DNA of 64,000 nt from Cichorium intybus (taxonomy: Eukaryota; Streptophyta; Magnoliopsida; Asterales; Asteraceae), in assembly GCA_023525715.1 (NCBI GenBank), contig CM042012.1, positions 115,052,298 through 115,116,297 of the forward strand. The letters run 5' to 3'. The position numbers and the translations under genes were made by a program. The notes under the pieces are model-generated. The model saw only the letters and a list, made by a program, of their open reading frames with translations. It was not told where the DNA came from and ran no database searches. Within the stretch, counting starts at the first letter, position 1; each line of letters begins with the position of its first letter. Positions 45,201-60,300 of this stretch are shown in pieces.

Positions 45201-45267
45201 CCAAAACATTACGTTAAGATAGAAGAGGAGGACATGAGCATACCTTCCGGCACTTGCAGACCACCAT
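42237..45267 (-). CDS. zinc finger protein-like 1 (ZFPL1) homologue, complete
   Basis: Nine exons in transcript order: 45267-45244, 44884-44804, 44715-44595, 44496-44402, 44282-44211, 44116-43934, 42782-42674, 42587-42407 and 42318-42237, total 948 bp, 315 residues. All introns are GT-AG. The N-terminus MVVCKCRK/ATKLYCFVHKVPVC is the B-box-like finger; a RING-like finger follows (CCHCQEV ... LGCLHIIHTSC ... AGYVCPQCSTS). Then come IWPPKSVKDSGSRLHSQLKE, a variable Ser-rich part, the conserved NSEISYYADDEDANRKKY and FRHKFLRSLIPFWSSALPTL, and a C-terminal membrane span ILLIIAIMACLATMGILYY. ZFPL1 is an integral cis-Golgi membrane protein that binds GM130 in animals; plant homologues are uncharacterised. 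Intron 6 (43933-42783) carries a minisatellite. No damage is seen, so the gene should be functional. Confidence 0.93.
43036..43935. repeat. minisatellite, about 150-bp unit, six copies, in ZFPL1 intron 6
   Basis: The block GAAGGAATAGTGAAA and its variants recur near 43036, 43187, 43335, 43485, 43628 and 43779, spaced 143-151 bp. Each unit also contains CATGCCATGGAATGGAATCT and ends in CTTAACATGAAAAAGTACTT. The edge of the array overlaps the exon 6 donor, which has the same sequence (AACATGAAAAAGGTACTTAC). Confidence 0.9.
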
Positions 45268-45446
45268 CGCATTAACTATAAGTTGTATTACAGCTGAAAC
45301 CCTAAAATTGAATATCAATTTTAGTATTAAATATGATTTCGATTGGAATAGACACAAACTTCCTCAATACGGTATGGTTTTCGATGGAATCTTTTAGGGT
45401 TTTAGGTAGAAAAAATTGAGATCCGTAAACAATGATGATGAGGTGA

Positions 45447-45662
45447 TCAATTAGAGATTGTATTTGGTGGTTTGATTTCAATGCTCAGGGATTTGGATTT
45501 CTGAGACGAAATTTCATGGTGAGACGTAATTGGGTTCTCAGGCTTAGCGTTAATACCAGAGACGAGATGGGTTTCGGGTTGCGACACGGAGGAAATAATC
45601 GTGTGCGACTTGGCGCAGCTGGTGACAAGATCCTGGAAAACTACAGTTGGGTCATTGGCCAT
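45447..45662 (-). CDS. 71-codon ORF upstream of ZFPL1, unrecognised
   Basis: Opens MANDPTVVFQDLVTSCAKSH and ends PPNTISN, upstream of and on the same strand as ZFPL1 (180 bp before its start). No family is recognised and composition is Ser/Pro/Ile-rich. It could be an upstream ORF in the ZFPL1 leader, the first exon of a separate gene or chance. Its codon use is not obviously different from real exons nearby. Confidence 0.25.
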   Translation of the reverse strand: MANDPTVVFQDLVTSCAKSHTIISSVSQPETHLVSGINAKPENPITSHHEISSQKSKSLSIEIKPPNTISN

Positions 45663-45725
45663 GGACTTTATATTTTTAAATTAATAATTTAAATGTTTGT
45701 TTAATTATTTTATAAAAAAATAAAG

Positions 45726-46595
45726 GATTTCATGTATATCTTAAATAAATCTTAAAATATCATATTGTCAACCTAATCTTTTAATATCATCGTATATATA
45801 TCTTTTATAAGCTTTCAAAATATCATATGCCCAAATTGTTTTTAAAATTTTTTTATAATCATTTTTTGTAATTCAAAATCATTATAAATATAACGGAAAT
45901 CTGGAATGACCGAAATACTCTTACATCTATTTGTTGGAATCCGTTCAATCTTTCAATCAGACTTCTCAGTTCTCATACAATCATATTGTTGGAAAGTAGA
46001 AACACAATCATCGACATCAATTTCCATCTTCAGGATGATTATTGACGGTGACAAAGTATGGCTAATGACAAATAAGTACGACGGGTGATGGAAATCGGTG
46101 TGGATTATTATCGTTGAATATGAAAATCGGTGTTGAAGATGATTATTGATGGTGAATTAGTACAACGGACGACGACTATAGACGGTGAAGGGTAGATAAC
46201 GACTATGGGCAAGCGGAGTCGTCATTCCCCGAGGTTGTGTTGTTTGTGTTTCCACATTCCAACGACGTGTTTGTGTGAGAAGCTTGATTGAATGATTGAG
46301 AGCATTCCAACAAAATAAAAGTAGGGGTATTTTGGTCATATAGAATTTTCTTATATTTATAATGATTTAAAATTACAAAAAATTATTATAAAAATGTTTT
46401 AAAGTATTAATAAAAAGAATTGGGCAACTATGATATTTTGGAAACTTATAAAGGGTATGTATGATATTAAGATATTAGGTTGGACAAATATGATATTTTG
46501 GAAGCTTATTAAGGGTATATATGATATTAAGAAATTATGTTGGGTAAATATGATATTTTGATGTTTATTTAAGACATATATTGAATTCTCTCTAT
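45726..46595. mobile_element. long inverted-repeat (fold-back or MULE-type) element
   Basis: The two halves are inverted repeats over more than 250 bp each: 45726-45985 against 46245-46595. Colinear blocks include TTTTGTAATTCAAAATCATT / AATGATTTAAAATTACAAAA, TTGTTGGAATCCGTTC / GAGCATTCCAACAA, and CAAAATATCATATG / ATATGATATTTTG. The right arm has an extra copy of an 80-bp block (GATATTTTGGAAGCTTATTAAGG). The centre (46000-46200) has short ORFs only. Ends and target duplication could not be fixed, so the class is uncertain. Confidence 0.7.
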
Positions 46596-47094
46596 AAAAA
46601 AACTATGGTCTGTCGTTTCTCAATTTCGTAAACTAAAAAGTATTATTTTCTTATAGAAAATATGTAACAAATGAATTGATATATTGATATTTTATAAACC
46701 TTCAAACTTAAAAATACTTTAAACCCATGTTGCTGCATTTTACAACTGAAAGTTGTCATGTCTCACAAATGAGTGTTTGAGCAACTCACAAGTCATGATT
46801 TGATGGTACGTTGAGTTATTGTTGGTTGTTATAGTGTCACATTAACAGTTTGGAATAATGGAAATAAAAAGTATATCAAGGGGTTCACACTTTAGTTCTA
46901 ACACAAGTTAGGAGGTGCGGGAGTGCACAATTGTGTCAGACTAAGTTGATATTGGTACGACCAAAGTAGCGAGGGTCAAGGGAGCTATGTCCTTTGTGGG
47001 ATCCTAGGGGTAGAGCCCCTACCGAGGTCTAAAAGACAGAGCCCAAATGAATTTTGTGATTAACATCAGCATTTCGTAGTATTCAACATCAGCA
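46596..47094. other. unassigned region
   Basis: No feature supported. It may be truncated Gypsy interior, since it lies downstream (minus strand) of the gag fragment. Confidence 0.3.
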
Positions 47095-47247
47095 TTAGCA
47101 CGTACTAACCATCTTCTCCTCTTGCTTGGCCATCATGTTCAGCATCATCATCTCAATTGGATCCAACATGGAGGGTTTGGATTGTGTTTCATCATTACCT
47201 TCAACTCCTTGGTCAATGGTCGGAGCCTGACTTCTTATGTTCACCAT
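47095..47247 (-). pseudogene. Gypsy gag N-terminal fragment
   Basis: About 50 codons starting MVNIRSQAPTIDQGVEGNDE and ending soon after MMAKQEEKMVSTC. It is like the Met-rich beginning of Del/Tekay-type gag. It sits inside (minus strand) of the LTR at 47567-54054, with TGGTATTAGA-like sequence upstream. It is truncated; the remainder of gag-pol is not visible in the window. Confidence 0.4.
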
Positions 47248-50200
47248 TATGAGATGTATATATGTTAATTCTAATACCATGCTTAGATGTTTAAAAGCTC
47301 AACTACATATAGGTCTCGTTCATCATATAATTCTAAGTATCCGCTTATAATGATTTATTGAAACCTCAAATACACTAAAGTTATGTCCAAGAACTACTCC
47401 TATTACTTATTTCCCATAACACATAAAGGTCTTAACACCACATCATATTAAATTTTAACTCATAATAAGTTCTTATCATCTCAACAACACTAAAGTTTAA
47501 GTCCAAGCACTAATTCTAGCACTTGGTTCACTTAAATCAATGTTCTAATACAAAATTGTGAGTTTGTGACACCCCTCGCTAAGGGTATTTTATAAAACAT
47601 CATTTTAACCGCACAAGTTCTCAACAAGGTGTTTAAATCATCATACGCAGAGATTTGGTCCCAAAACATCATATTCAAAAATGTTAAGTTATTTGTAGCG
47701 AGGAAGTATTATAATTAGTAACAAATTTTTTTTAAGGAACCACAAAAATCGTGCCCTTCTAAAATCCTCAACAACTCTAAGCTTTTCTCTTAGTCTTCAA
47801 GTTTAGCACATGTCAAAATAGGTTTGGCAATGAGAATGCCTATTGAGTATACCCGATGTTGGCTAGATGATATCGGTCATCATACTCGATTCAAACCCCC
47901 CCTCCTCCAAAACATTATCAATGAATCGTCACACCTTAAGAAAGAATAAATCATTATGAAAACATCGCAATAACTTCAAATACCATTAAGTTTATAATTC
48001 ACCAAATCAAATAAAATAGATACTTCATGTATATAATGCATGATGATGCAATAATCAACTATCCCAAACCTAAGTCATCCCAAGTCTAACTCCTCATCAT
48101 CATCTCGTTTATTTCAACCCTCCTCTCACCACTGTTCTCTACAAGACATTACAATTCCCGCTATAGACATCATATACCACCATAATACTCACAATAAGTC
48201 ACCACAATGCTCGTTATGAGCAATCACAATGATCACTATGAGCCACCACAATTCACCACTAGTCACCATTACTCATTGTCATATAACATCCTCATCTAAG
48301 GACCCTACAAGTCTCAACCCAATGCATGAATGCACACAAAGGATGCAAAAACATTTTCAAAATCTTCATACTTTTCAAAATAATAACTCCACAAAAATAT
48401 CATTTCATGCAATGGACCAATAGTACATATAGTAATATTTTAACATATAAGAATGATGCACGAAACAATAACAATAAAACACACACCACAAATAGTTATA
48501 GATACGTGTACTTCTGGTACACTCACCTTAGTAAAGTAGTTAAACAAGTCCTCAACATCTTCAAGGTTTGCTATAACTTTACTCCCTTCCTATAAGTCAA
48601 TAAAAGAAGTGTCACTTCCATTTTACCCAAATTGTTGGGGACAAACATCCCAAATTTATCACTAATATACATTAGGTTAAACATCCATTATAGATGGGTT
48701 TAACATGTTAAACAACTTTAAAGCAATAATTCATTAGGTTGGGGAAACAAACACCAATGATTAAAGCCTAAGTAGAGTATTGTAGTAAGCAAAAGTGAGC
48801 AGGCACGTGGTCGCGCAAAGCATGACCATTTGGTTACACAGGCCGCACACAACGACAGAGGAATTTTTAGAGCTCTAACTGCATCCATATAGGCCGTACA
48901 AAATCCATACGGGGCGCACGGATACTCGGCAGTTTTTATTATTTTTCCATTTTTGTCGCAAGCAAGCCTAAATGTATGCCAAAGTTCCCTAGACTCTTAA
49001 AAAACTAATGAATGAGTACTTCCAAGGGCTTTCACTAAATAAATACATCATATCCTCATAATGTTCATGACTTAATCATTAACCACTTAATGCCAAATGT
49101 CTCATTTCCCCCATAAAGATATGGAGTCAAACATTAAGCTGAAGTCATTCATCACATTAGGAACTCCTCATTTATCCACTAAGAACTTACTCAATTGGTC
49201 ATCCAATATTGATTCATTCCATCAATTCTATTTCCAGTTTCAAAAGAAACCCAACCATGGAATCCCCATTTCCATTCATTGATCAAAATGGTGGGAAATT
49301 CTTGGAATGTCCAATTCTAATCATTATTCAAGTGTTTTCCTAAGAGTTTCCACCACAACTTGGTTGCAATCATTAATGAGACATTTAGAAATGAATCCAT
49401 TCATCCAAAACACATCAAGTGATCCATTAATACCAAGATGTACAAGATCTCATCAAAATTCATGCATAGGGTTCATAACACCCATTTCTACATTAGTGGT
49501 GATTCTAGATCATCAATTAGTTGAATAATTGTAACACCATGTTCCTTTTTGCTAAGTGTTTTCATGATAATCTTAGTGTAATTAAGATTAAGCATGATGT
49601 CTTATGTGTTAGGATGGTTTGAGTGCTTTTTAGATGAATTTTTTCGATGAAAAGTGCCAAAGAGGGGCCACACGAGTCGTGTGGAATCACACGGGTCGTG
49701 TAAAAAGACCCTAAGACACTGTCTGAGACTGTTCCAGACTTACACGGGTTGTTTCAAGCAACACGGGTCGTGTAGAAAGCGATCAAGAGCAAGCAGTAGC
49801 TTTACATGGGTCGTGTAAAGCAAAACGGGTCGTGCTGCTGAAGTTAGCGACGCTAATGTTGCAAATACCCTTTTTAAATGTCGGTTTTTGTTTATTTGGG
49901 GAAAGGAATTCTCGAACCAAAACCTCTCAAAACCCAAGAAAAAGCCCTAGAAACTCCATAGATCAAATTGGCTCTCGAGAGCTTGAAGGATTGAAGTATG
50001 GTATGGTACTTTGCATCTAAGAGGTATGGTTGTTTGTTCTTGCTCTTAATCAATAGCCAATTTAGCTTGAATGAGTTAGGTTACAGGTTGGTGTCGATCC
50101 ACCTGTAACTATTGAGATTAGAGGATGTAATTCTTGAATTGGATGTGTAATAGGGTTGTGATTCAAACCCAAAGTATGAAATAAGCTATAGTTGAGTGAG

Positions 50201-50651
50201 CAGAACTATAGCAAATAAGTACAAGGTATTCACTTATGTGTGGTGTATGTGTGATATGGTGTAGGTGCTGAAAGTGCAAGAAGACACTTTGGCCTACCAA
50301 TTGTACCATCTGGAACGGTGTAAGCTACTATATCTAGGTGAGTAAATCTACCTAACATGTTAGTTGTAACATGTTGTGTATATTATATGTGCTTATTTGT
50401 TGATGATACATATAGTATAATATGTGTAAACTAGGTAGACACATAGAGAATCACTTGTGATTATATGTGTTAGAAAGTTGTGGTTATAATGAGTAGTAAT
50501 CGGTATCGGGATGAGAATCTCGTGTCCTCTTGAGGTGGAGTTTACATATCGTATAATGAGTGCTTTGTAATTATGCACAACTGAGATAGTAGCAGTTGGC
50601 TTAGCAAGTACTTAGCAACCATTGAGTACGAGTGTGCATAATAAGTATATA

Positions 50652-50757
<106 letters not shown>

Positions 50758-51124
50758 TGATATTGTGTATATATAGTGCTTGTTACTCCACAGGTGTACA
50801 AAGATCACTGTGTAATGAGTACTTTATATACTACATAGAGTAAATCCGCTAGGCATGTGATAAGTGTCTTGTGATTACGTGTCAAGCTGTAGAGAGTTAT
50901 GTGGCTAGAGTTGTCCCATAACAGGATCCTTGTGAAAGAGATGTCGAGGAACATCTCTGAGATCATATAATGATTAATCTATATCATATCTCGTGTGATA
51001 CGCATTGATTGAATCCTTATCAATTGAAGTGATCTCATATATTGGCTTTAGTAGCCGAGGATTTGGGTTTAATTACCCGATAAATTATACGGCCTTTGTG
51101 GCTAGGAGATTGGATTTGATTACC

Positions 51125-52796
<1,672 letters not shown>

Positions 52797-54054
52797 GCCT
52801 TCGTGGCTAGTAGGTTGGGCTTAATTCCCCAACATATGTGGTTAGAGCTTTTGTGCTCATACTACAATAAGGGTAGTAGTAAGTCTTAGTGACTCGAAAC
52901 CATAAAGGTTGAGGAGAAGATAAATATAAAGTCATTGTGGCTTACGATCAGGGAGGTCGTAGAATGGAGGAATCCGTGTTGGAAGTCAGCGTGACAGAGT
53001 ACCGTGTAATGGTATTGAGTTGTTAGTTAGGTGTATGCTTGTGTTACTTGTAATACACCATGCTTGTTCATTTAGTAGCTTAGGTGTCGGGAGATACCTA
53101 TATGACTACATAAAGGGTGTTTTGTAGTTATCGAGAATGAATTATAGGTGGTATGATATGTTTATATTAACCGGTACTTATAAGTTGTTGCAGGGAATAA
53201 CTGCACACACGAGTTGGGTGATGTATTACATTATAATTAAGTTATTCATGCCATTGTATTGTTGCTCACTAAGCTTTATAGCTTACGTGTGTGTGTGTTA
53301 TATTGTGTGCAGGTTAGTAGTTGTATCGCCCGGTTCGGATCATGGGACGATTATTGATGATAACTTATTGTAGTATCCAGAGCACACGAGTATCCAATTA
53401 TATTATTTAAGTTGTAAATGCGAATTTTTTTGGGTATACTTTTTGCTAAAAATTGGGCATTACAATAATGTTCACATAATGGTCTAGAAACAATAACTAA
53501 CACTATATTCCATTTCCAATATCCATGTAATCATCATGAGTGTATCTAGAACATAATGTTCAACTCAACAAGGCTAAAGTACAACTAGTTCTTGGGTCAA
53601 GGGATAAAATCACTCAATACCATCAATGGATTCAATGGTTCATGAAGGCTTTTATCATTATGAATATATGGAATCACATGGAAACCATCAATAGATGTTT
53701 TCTTTCATCCAAACATCCTAAAGAACCAAGAATACAACAAGCTTAATCTTACTTCCCACTTCAACCTTTCACCATAATTTCTCTAACATTTATGTCATGA
53801 TTAGTCAAGGCTAGATATATAATGTTTGGCCAACTTGTCATTTTTAGTTCATCTATTCTAATTTCTCGATTTGGGTCCAAAAATGGAGTTTAACCTCCCA
53901 ATTACTCTACTCATTATTAATTTAATTAACTATTAGAATTACATTTCTAGTCGTAACATGATTCATTAATTTATTTTAATTACTTTTATGATTATTCACT
54001 TATTTTGAAAAAAATATTATTTTATCACTTTAAGCCCAAAACACGGATGTTACA

Positions 54055-55563
54055 ATTTGCTTAGGATGGTATAATTACTTGTATGACGTATCACGAACCG
54101 GGTATGTAATTTTGGTGTTTAAATGATGTGATAGTATTCTAGACATGTCATAGTTGTACGTGAGGTTAACTACCTCTCGTGCACGTATTATGTGATAGGC
54201 ATATGATACTAGCGTTGGCATCCTTAAGTGTATAGTTTTTCTATATGCATTCTCTACACTTGCATTTTCCTATTCAACTTTGGTGTGTAAGGTATACTTT
54301 AGATTTACTTGGGTTAGGTTTAAAAGCATTTGTATTGCATTCCATATTTGATGTTAAATTATTTTTGATGTTTAATGATATTGAGCAATGCTACCTTTTA
54401 CCTACTTATTTCCCAACAACTAAAACTTACCATTTTTTTTGGTGTTTTCAAACTGTTGTTGGATGTTTGACTTTAAGTTTGGACTGCCATTAGTAATAAA
54501 TCATTAGGCATTCCAAGCCTAACTCTTGTATTTTGACATCTATTCATATTGTGGGGCTTAGTAAAAGACCAAAATGAATCTTAACTTTGGATATTTATAT
54601 GATGTTGTAACTAAAATTTAAAATGTATATGGGTTGTTTACTTCAAACTAGTGTCTATTGATTAGCTTGTTTAACTTGCTCATTTTACTAAATTACAAAA
54701 CCACATACATGCTCTGCTTGTCTATGATTTTATCTAGGACAACCAAAATTTATTATTCTAGTGTGGGGACGGTTAGGAGGATATTACAATAATGATATCC
54801 ACATGAATATTTAAGCCACACATAATTTAAACAAGATGAACACATATACATACAAATATCGATGTATTAACGTACATATGCATTACACACACCATATTTT
54901 TAAGATTAACAATAAAATGGAACACAAAATGAGCATTTTTTGTTGAGTTTTAAGCCAAATAAAATACAATAACTCCAACCAAAATCATAATCATAGTGAT
55001 AACCAACATTAAAAACAAAAACAACATGATTAAACTAACTTTCATAACATCATCATCATCTTTCAACCATTGCTCACAGACATATATTATGCCAATAATT
55101 TGATAGTGAATGGCCAATCCGTTTGAAATAGTCGCAATATTACCTTATACATAATAAACTAACTTTAGCTAAAAATCAGCATTTACTCTCAAAACATACA
55201 AATTTACAACATAGTACATGAAAATTAGAGCACACACAAGAAAAGTTCTATCGACGTTGTTAGTCATCCAAGACGTATAACTTGAGCTTCACATTGACAT
55301 AGACAAATCTCGATTTATTTATTATCATTTCTACTTTTGTAGTTAACAATTAAAAGCACACGTAAATTAAATTTATAAATTTAAGGGTAAATTACACGAA
55401 TTGTCCTTGTGGTATGGGTTAATTTGCACGTTTCGTCATATTATTTTCACTTGTATCATCCTTATTGTGGTTTTTGTTACAATTTTCGTTACTGGTAAAT
55501 GTATAGGATTATTTTATATTTTTTAGTTTTATTTATTTTGTATATATTTTGTTTATTTATATT
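54055..55563. other. AT-rich intergenic region
   Basis: No gene supported. At 55383 GGGTAAATTACACGAATTGTCC resembles a MULE terminus, but no inverted partner was found. Confidence 0.4.
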
Positions 55564-56450
55564 TGTAAGACCCAATTCCCAAAATGACCCAACTTGGATT
55601 AAGGAAAATGGATTTAGGATGATCTAGAAATAGCGCGGCTATCTTGAGCTTAAGTTGTGTGCGGACAGCTGCAGTTAGCGTCGCTAACCGCCACAAGAGG
55701 CAAAACCCTAGATTTTATTAGGCCCAATTTAAAAGACACTAACCTCTAGGGAACCGTCATTTCAGCCACCTTTGCCTCTAAAAGTCTCTCTCTCTCTCTC
55801 GAAACCCCGACTTTTTTTTTTGGGTGATTTTGGCTCCATAACTCGTCTTTGAAGGTTGCTTGATGAAGGAGAAGGTGTGTGGGGGGTGCAAAGGACACTT
55901 ATTCAAGTTGGATTCAACTAGATCTCCATTATACAGACCTTGGTAAGCAGTAAAGCCTCCACCTTTTTATGTTTTGGAGCTTGATTTTGTTGTAAGAGTT
56001 GCATCTCATGGCATTTTATGGATGATTGGTCCCTTTATTGTATTGTCTATGGAGTTTGATGGAAAAGTTAAGACCTTTATGCCCCTAATATTATCTCTGG
56101 AACTTTTGAGCTTGTTTAGAGGGTGAGCCAAGCTCTCTTGGGCATCTTGCACAATAGTTTTGGATGTTTCAAGCCTCTTGGAGTTATGTTTTAGGATTTG
56201 GACATGCATGACCATAAAAGTTGCATCTTTATGACTCAATGGTCGTTTTGGATGAGTTCTGAAAGGTCTTAGTATCAGATTTAGTGGATTAAGTGCTTAA
56301 CAAGGAAGTCAAGGAGTTCTGATTTGGGCTTAGCGACGCTATCAGAAGAGGATAGCAGCGCTCATCGTTGACCTTGACCTTTGTTTAGACTGTTGACTGT
56401 TGATCGTTAACCGTTAACCGTTGATCGTATGCAAGAGGCTTATAAAATCT
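55564..56450 (+). repeat. probable Gypsy LTR fragment
   Basis: Starts TGTAAGACCCAATTCCC like a Gypsy LTR, followed by GTTAGCGTCGCTAACCGCC, an AAAACCCTAGA leader-like piece, and a (TC)n run. The last part contains tandem CCGTTAACCGTTGATCG-like blocks. The 3' end and target duplication were not found. Confidence 0.4.
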
Positions 56451-57304
56451 CAACCTAAACAAAATAGCCGATGAAACCTACAATAACGAGTTTAAATAGT
56501 TGATTTAGAAAAATGACTAAAACTTTAAATTTTAAAAAAAAAGAGCAAAACATATTTGGATTCATATGAAAGGGGTGCTTGGATGTGCTTTTTGAACTCA
56601 AAATGTGTTTTTCTTTTTTTGTAAAAATGTTTATTGACTCTTGGTGTTGGTAAAATGAGTTTTTAAAAAAATGTTTGAATTAATTTTTGTAGTGGGGAAA
56701 AGTCAATAAGTTGATAAATCAGTTTTTAAATAATGTTTGACTTTGTTTATAAATGTAAAATGACCAAAAATGGTAACGAATGAGTTAATATATCATTAAT
56801 GAGGAGTATTTGTGTTTTTTTTATGTCAAAAAGCCAAAAGTCATTCAAAAAGTCCTAATATACATATTTCTTGAAAATAAATTTTTGAAGCTTCTTGAAA
56901 AGCTATTATGCGTATTTATGACTTACCTAAACACTTTTTTCAATAAGTTATTTTGAAAGGGTGATATTAAAAAAACCCTCTCAATGTATGTAGGTGAGTG
57001 TGTTGTGTGGGTCGACTCATACACACATGTCACATCATATGAGATTTTTTTACCAATACCCTCTTGAAAAGCTTATCTAAACACCATCAAAATTCAAAAT
57101 TTTTTATTATTTCAAACTTAATTTATTTTACTACATTCCAAGTCCTGAAACAGCCCGAATTTGGGAAAAATCGAATCCAATCCTCTAAACGTGAAATCTC
57201 CCAACAACAATTTGAAACCTCATTTTTCAAACTCAATTCCCTCTCTCCTTCTACAAACCCACTACCCCTCTCTGAACCCTAACTACGATCAACTTCAATT
57301 TCAA
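56451..57304. other. upstream region of BUB3
   Basis: AT-rich to about 57060, then a pyrimidine-rich leader (CTCTCTCCTTCTAC) directly before the BUB3 start. No promoter element could be fixed. Confidence 0.5.
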
Positions 57305-60300
57305 ATGGCGGCGGCGGTGCCACCAGTAACCGGCATGGAGCTAAACAGTCCTCCTTCCGACGGCATATCCAACCTCCGCTTCTCTCATCACTCTGATCAT
57401 CTCCTCGTCTCTTCTTGGGACAAAGTATGTGCTTATCCTTCTCACTATATCTGTATCCACAAAAGGCTTAGCTCACACCTCACCTTTGAATTCAAAATTT
57501 CTGTGAAATTTGTTGCAAATCTGATACTTCCGGTAACTGATTTGCCGTATTTGCTGTAATGTGAACGTAATTACCCGTTTTTACCTAAAATGGAAAAGTA
57601 CATCCATATTGTAGTGAAAGAGTTGTTTATATTTGAAAATCGAGTATGCGTTAGTGACACTCTTTAGCAATTGATGAAATGTTAATGTCTTTTCTTTCTG
57701 GCAAAAAGACATACAAACATGTACTTCTGTATTTTGAATACATCTAATCTGGACAGGATACAGGACAGATACAACAAACAAGTGATAAACTTAGTAAGAG
57801 AATAGATCTCAATTCAAATTGGAAAACCGTGAACTCCAGTAGACAAATGACCTAACCAAAAGAGCTACATTAGAGTATTAGACTATCCTAGCTTGAACTA
57901 TCTAACACTTCTTACAAAAACAAACCTCAAAATTAAACAAGCTTAGATGTACAAACTTATTCCTTATCTTATCGTTTATGATAAAGATCATAACCTGTTA
58001 TTCATTTGTGACAGCGTGTTCGCCTCTATGATGCAAGTGCCAATGTGTTAAGAGGTGAGTTTCTACATGGAGGTGCAGTCCTTGATTGCTGCTTTCATGA
58101 TGATACCTCTGGTTTTAGTGCTAGTGCTGATAATACTGTCACAAGGTATGATTAAATCATGCATATATTTTCTTTCACCACAAAACTTGCAATATTACTG
58201 GCATTATTTTTCTTGACCAAGTTTCAACCTACAATTTGTTATATCTCAGACTTGTTTTTGACCATGAAAGAGAGGATGTTTTGGGACGCCATGATGCCCC
58301 TGTTCGCTGTATCGAGTACTCTTACGCAACTGGTTAGTGTTACTATCAAATCTTGCAAGAAATAGCAACATACTTTCTTTACCTTCATTTCTTTCTATCA
58401 CAATAGTACAAGAAATAGCAATGTATTTCCATTCATTTGATTATTAAATCAACATACTTTCCTTTCATTTGTTTATCAAACCACCCCTACCTTCATTTCT
58501 TTCTATTTCAGCCATTCAATTCTTTTCTTATCAACGAATTATACTTTGAAAAATCTATCCAATTATATCATTGTACTTTGGAAAACTTCATGTGGTGTGA
58601 CATGTTGGCGGTTTTTAGGGCAAGTGATTACGGGCAGCTGGGACAAAACCATAAAGTGTTGGGACCCACGTGGCGGGAGTGCACAAGACCGCGCTCTTGT
58701 GGGAACATACGGTCAACCAGAACGCGTTTATTCCATTTCACTTGTTGGAAACCGTGTAGTGGTGGCAACTGCTGGAAGACATGTTAATGTTTATGATTTA
58801 AGGAATATGTCTCAACCTGAACAAAGAAGAGAATCTTCTTTGAAATATCAAACTAGATGTGTTCAATGTTATCCTAATGGAACAGGTTCAATTCTTAACC
58901 CTAAAAAGAAGCTTCATAAAATCGAATTGGTTTTATGTGATTTATGTGTAATTGATAAAAGATGATGATTTTTGTAGGTTATGCACTTAGCTCTGTTGAA
59001 GGTCGTGTTGCAATGGAGTTTTTTGAGCTTACTGAAGCTGGTCAAGCCAAAAAGTAAGTAATTTCTGGTACCCTTTTTCACGAATAAAAAATATAATTTC
59101 AGTTTTCACTTTTTTTTACTATTTTTTAAAAAAGTTAACGCGTTTAAGGTTTTTTTTTGTAGATATGCATTCAAGTGTCATAGGAAATCAGAAGCTGGAA
59201 GAGACATTGTCTACCCTGTAAATGCCATTGCATTTCACCCTGTGTAAGTTTTTTCTTTTTTAGTTACTCAGTTTATATTTACGCAAACACGTGAAATATA
59301 ATTGGTTTTTGCAAGTTTAGTCCCGAAAGGTTTTATCTTTCAATTGTGGTCCTTATTTGAGGCGTTTTTGGTCTCTGTTCCAAGAAAATGACTGTAGAGT
59401 AAATTACATTTTTGGTCCTGAGTTTATTCAAAAATTACATTTTTGGTCTTTGTTTGAGGTGTCTGTTACGGTTTTGGTCCATGGGTTTGCTGAAAAATTG
59501 TATTTTTAATAGTTTCTCTTTTACAATTTTGGTGCCTATAGGGACCAAAATTATTACAAGAATTAAAAATAAGCACCAAAATTGCAAGAGGAAACTATTT
59601 GGGTTCAAAACTAACATTTTTGAACAAACTCAAGGACCAAAAATGCAATTTACTTTTTAGGACCAAAATTGCAAAAGTTAGCGATACCCACGGACCAAAA
59701 ATGTTACAAGAATCTCAAACGAGGACCAAAATTGCAACAGAAAGCTTCTTGGGACCAAAATCGAAAAATGGCTAAACTCGGGAACAAAAACCAGCATTTT
59801 TGAACAAACTCAAGGACCAAACATGTAATTTATTTTTTAGGATCAAAATTGCAAAAGTTAGCGATACCCACGGTCCAAAACTGTTACAAGAATCTCAAAT
59901 AAGGACCAAAATTTCAACTGATAGCTTTTAGGACCAAAACTGAAAAAATTGCTCTCGGTGTCCAAAACGAACATTTTTGAACAAACTCAAGGACCAAAAA
60001 TGTAATTTACTTTTTAGGACCAAAATTGCAAAAAATTAGCCATACCTACAAAGCAAAAATGTTACAAGAACCTCAAATGAGGACCAAAATTTCAATAGAT
60101 AGCTTTTAGGACCAAAACTGAAAAAATTGCTCTCGGTGTCCAAAACGAACATTTTTGAACAAACTCAAGGACCAAAAATGTAATTTACTTTTTAGGACCA
60201 AAATTGCAAAAATTAGCCATACCTACAAAGCAAAAATGTTACAAGAACCTCAAATGAGGACCAAAATTTCAATAGATAGCTTTTAGGACCAAAACTGAAA

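Noticed and set aside
55383..55480. A complete MULE at 55383
   Set aside because: The terminus-like sequence has no inverted partner within the following few kilobases and no target duplication could be assigned.
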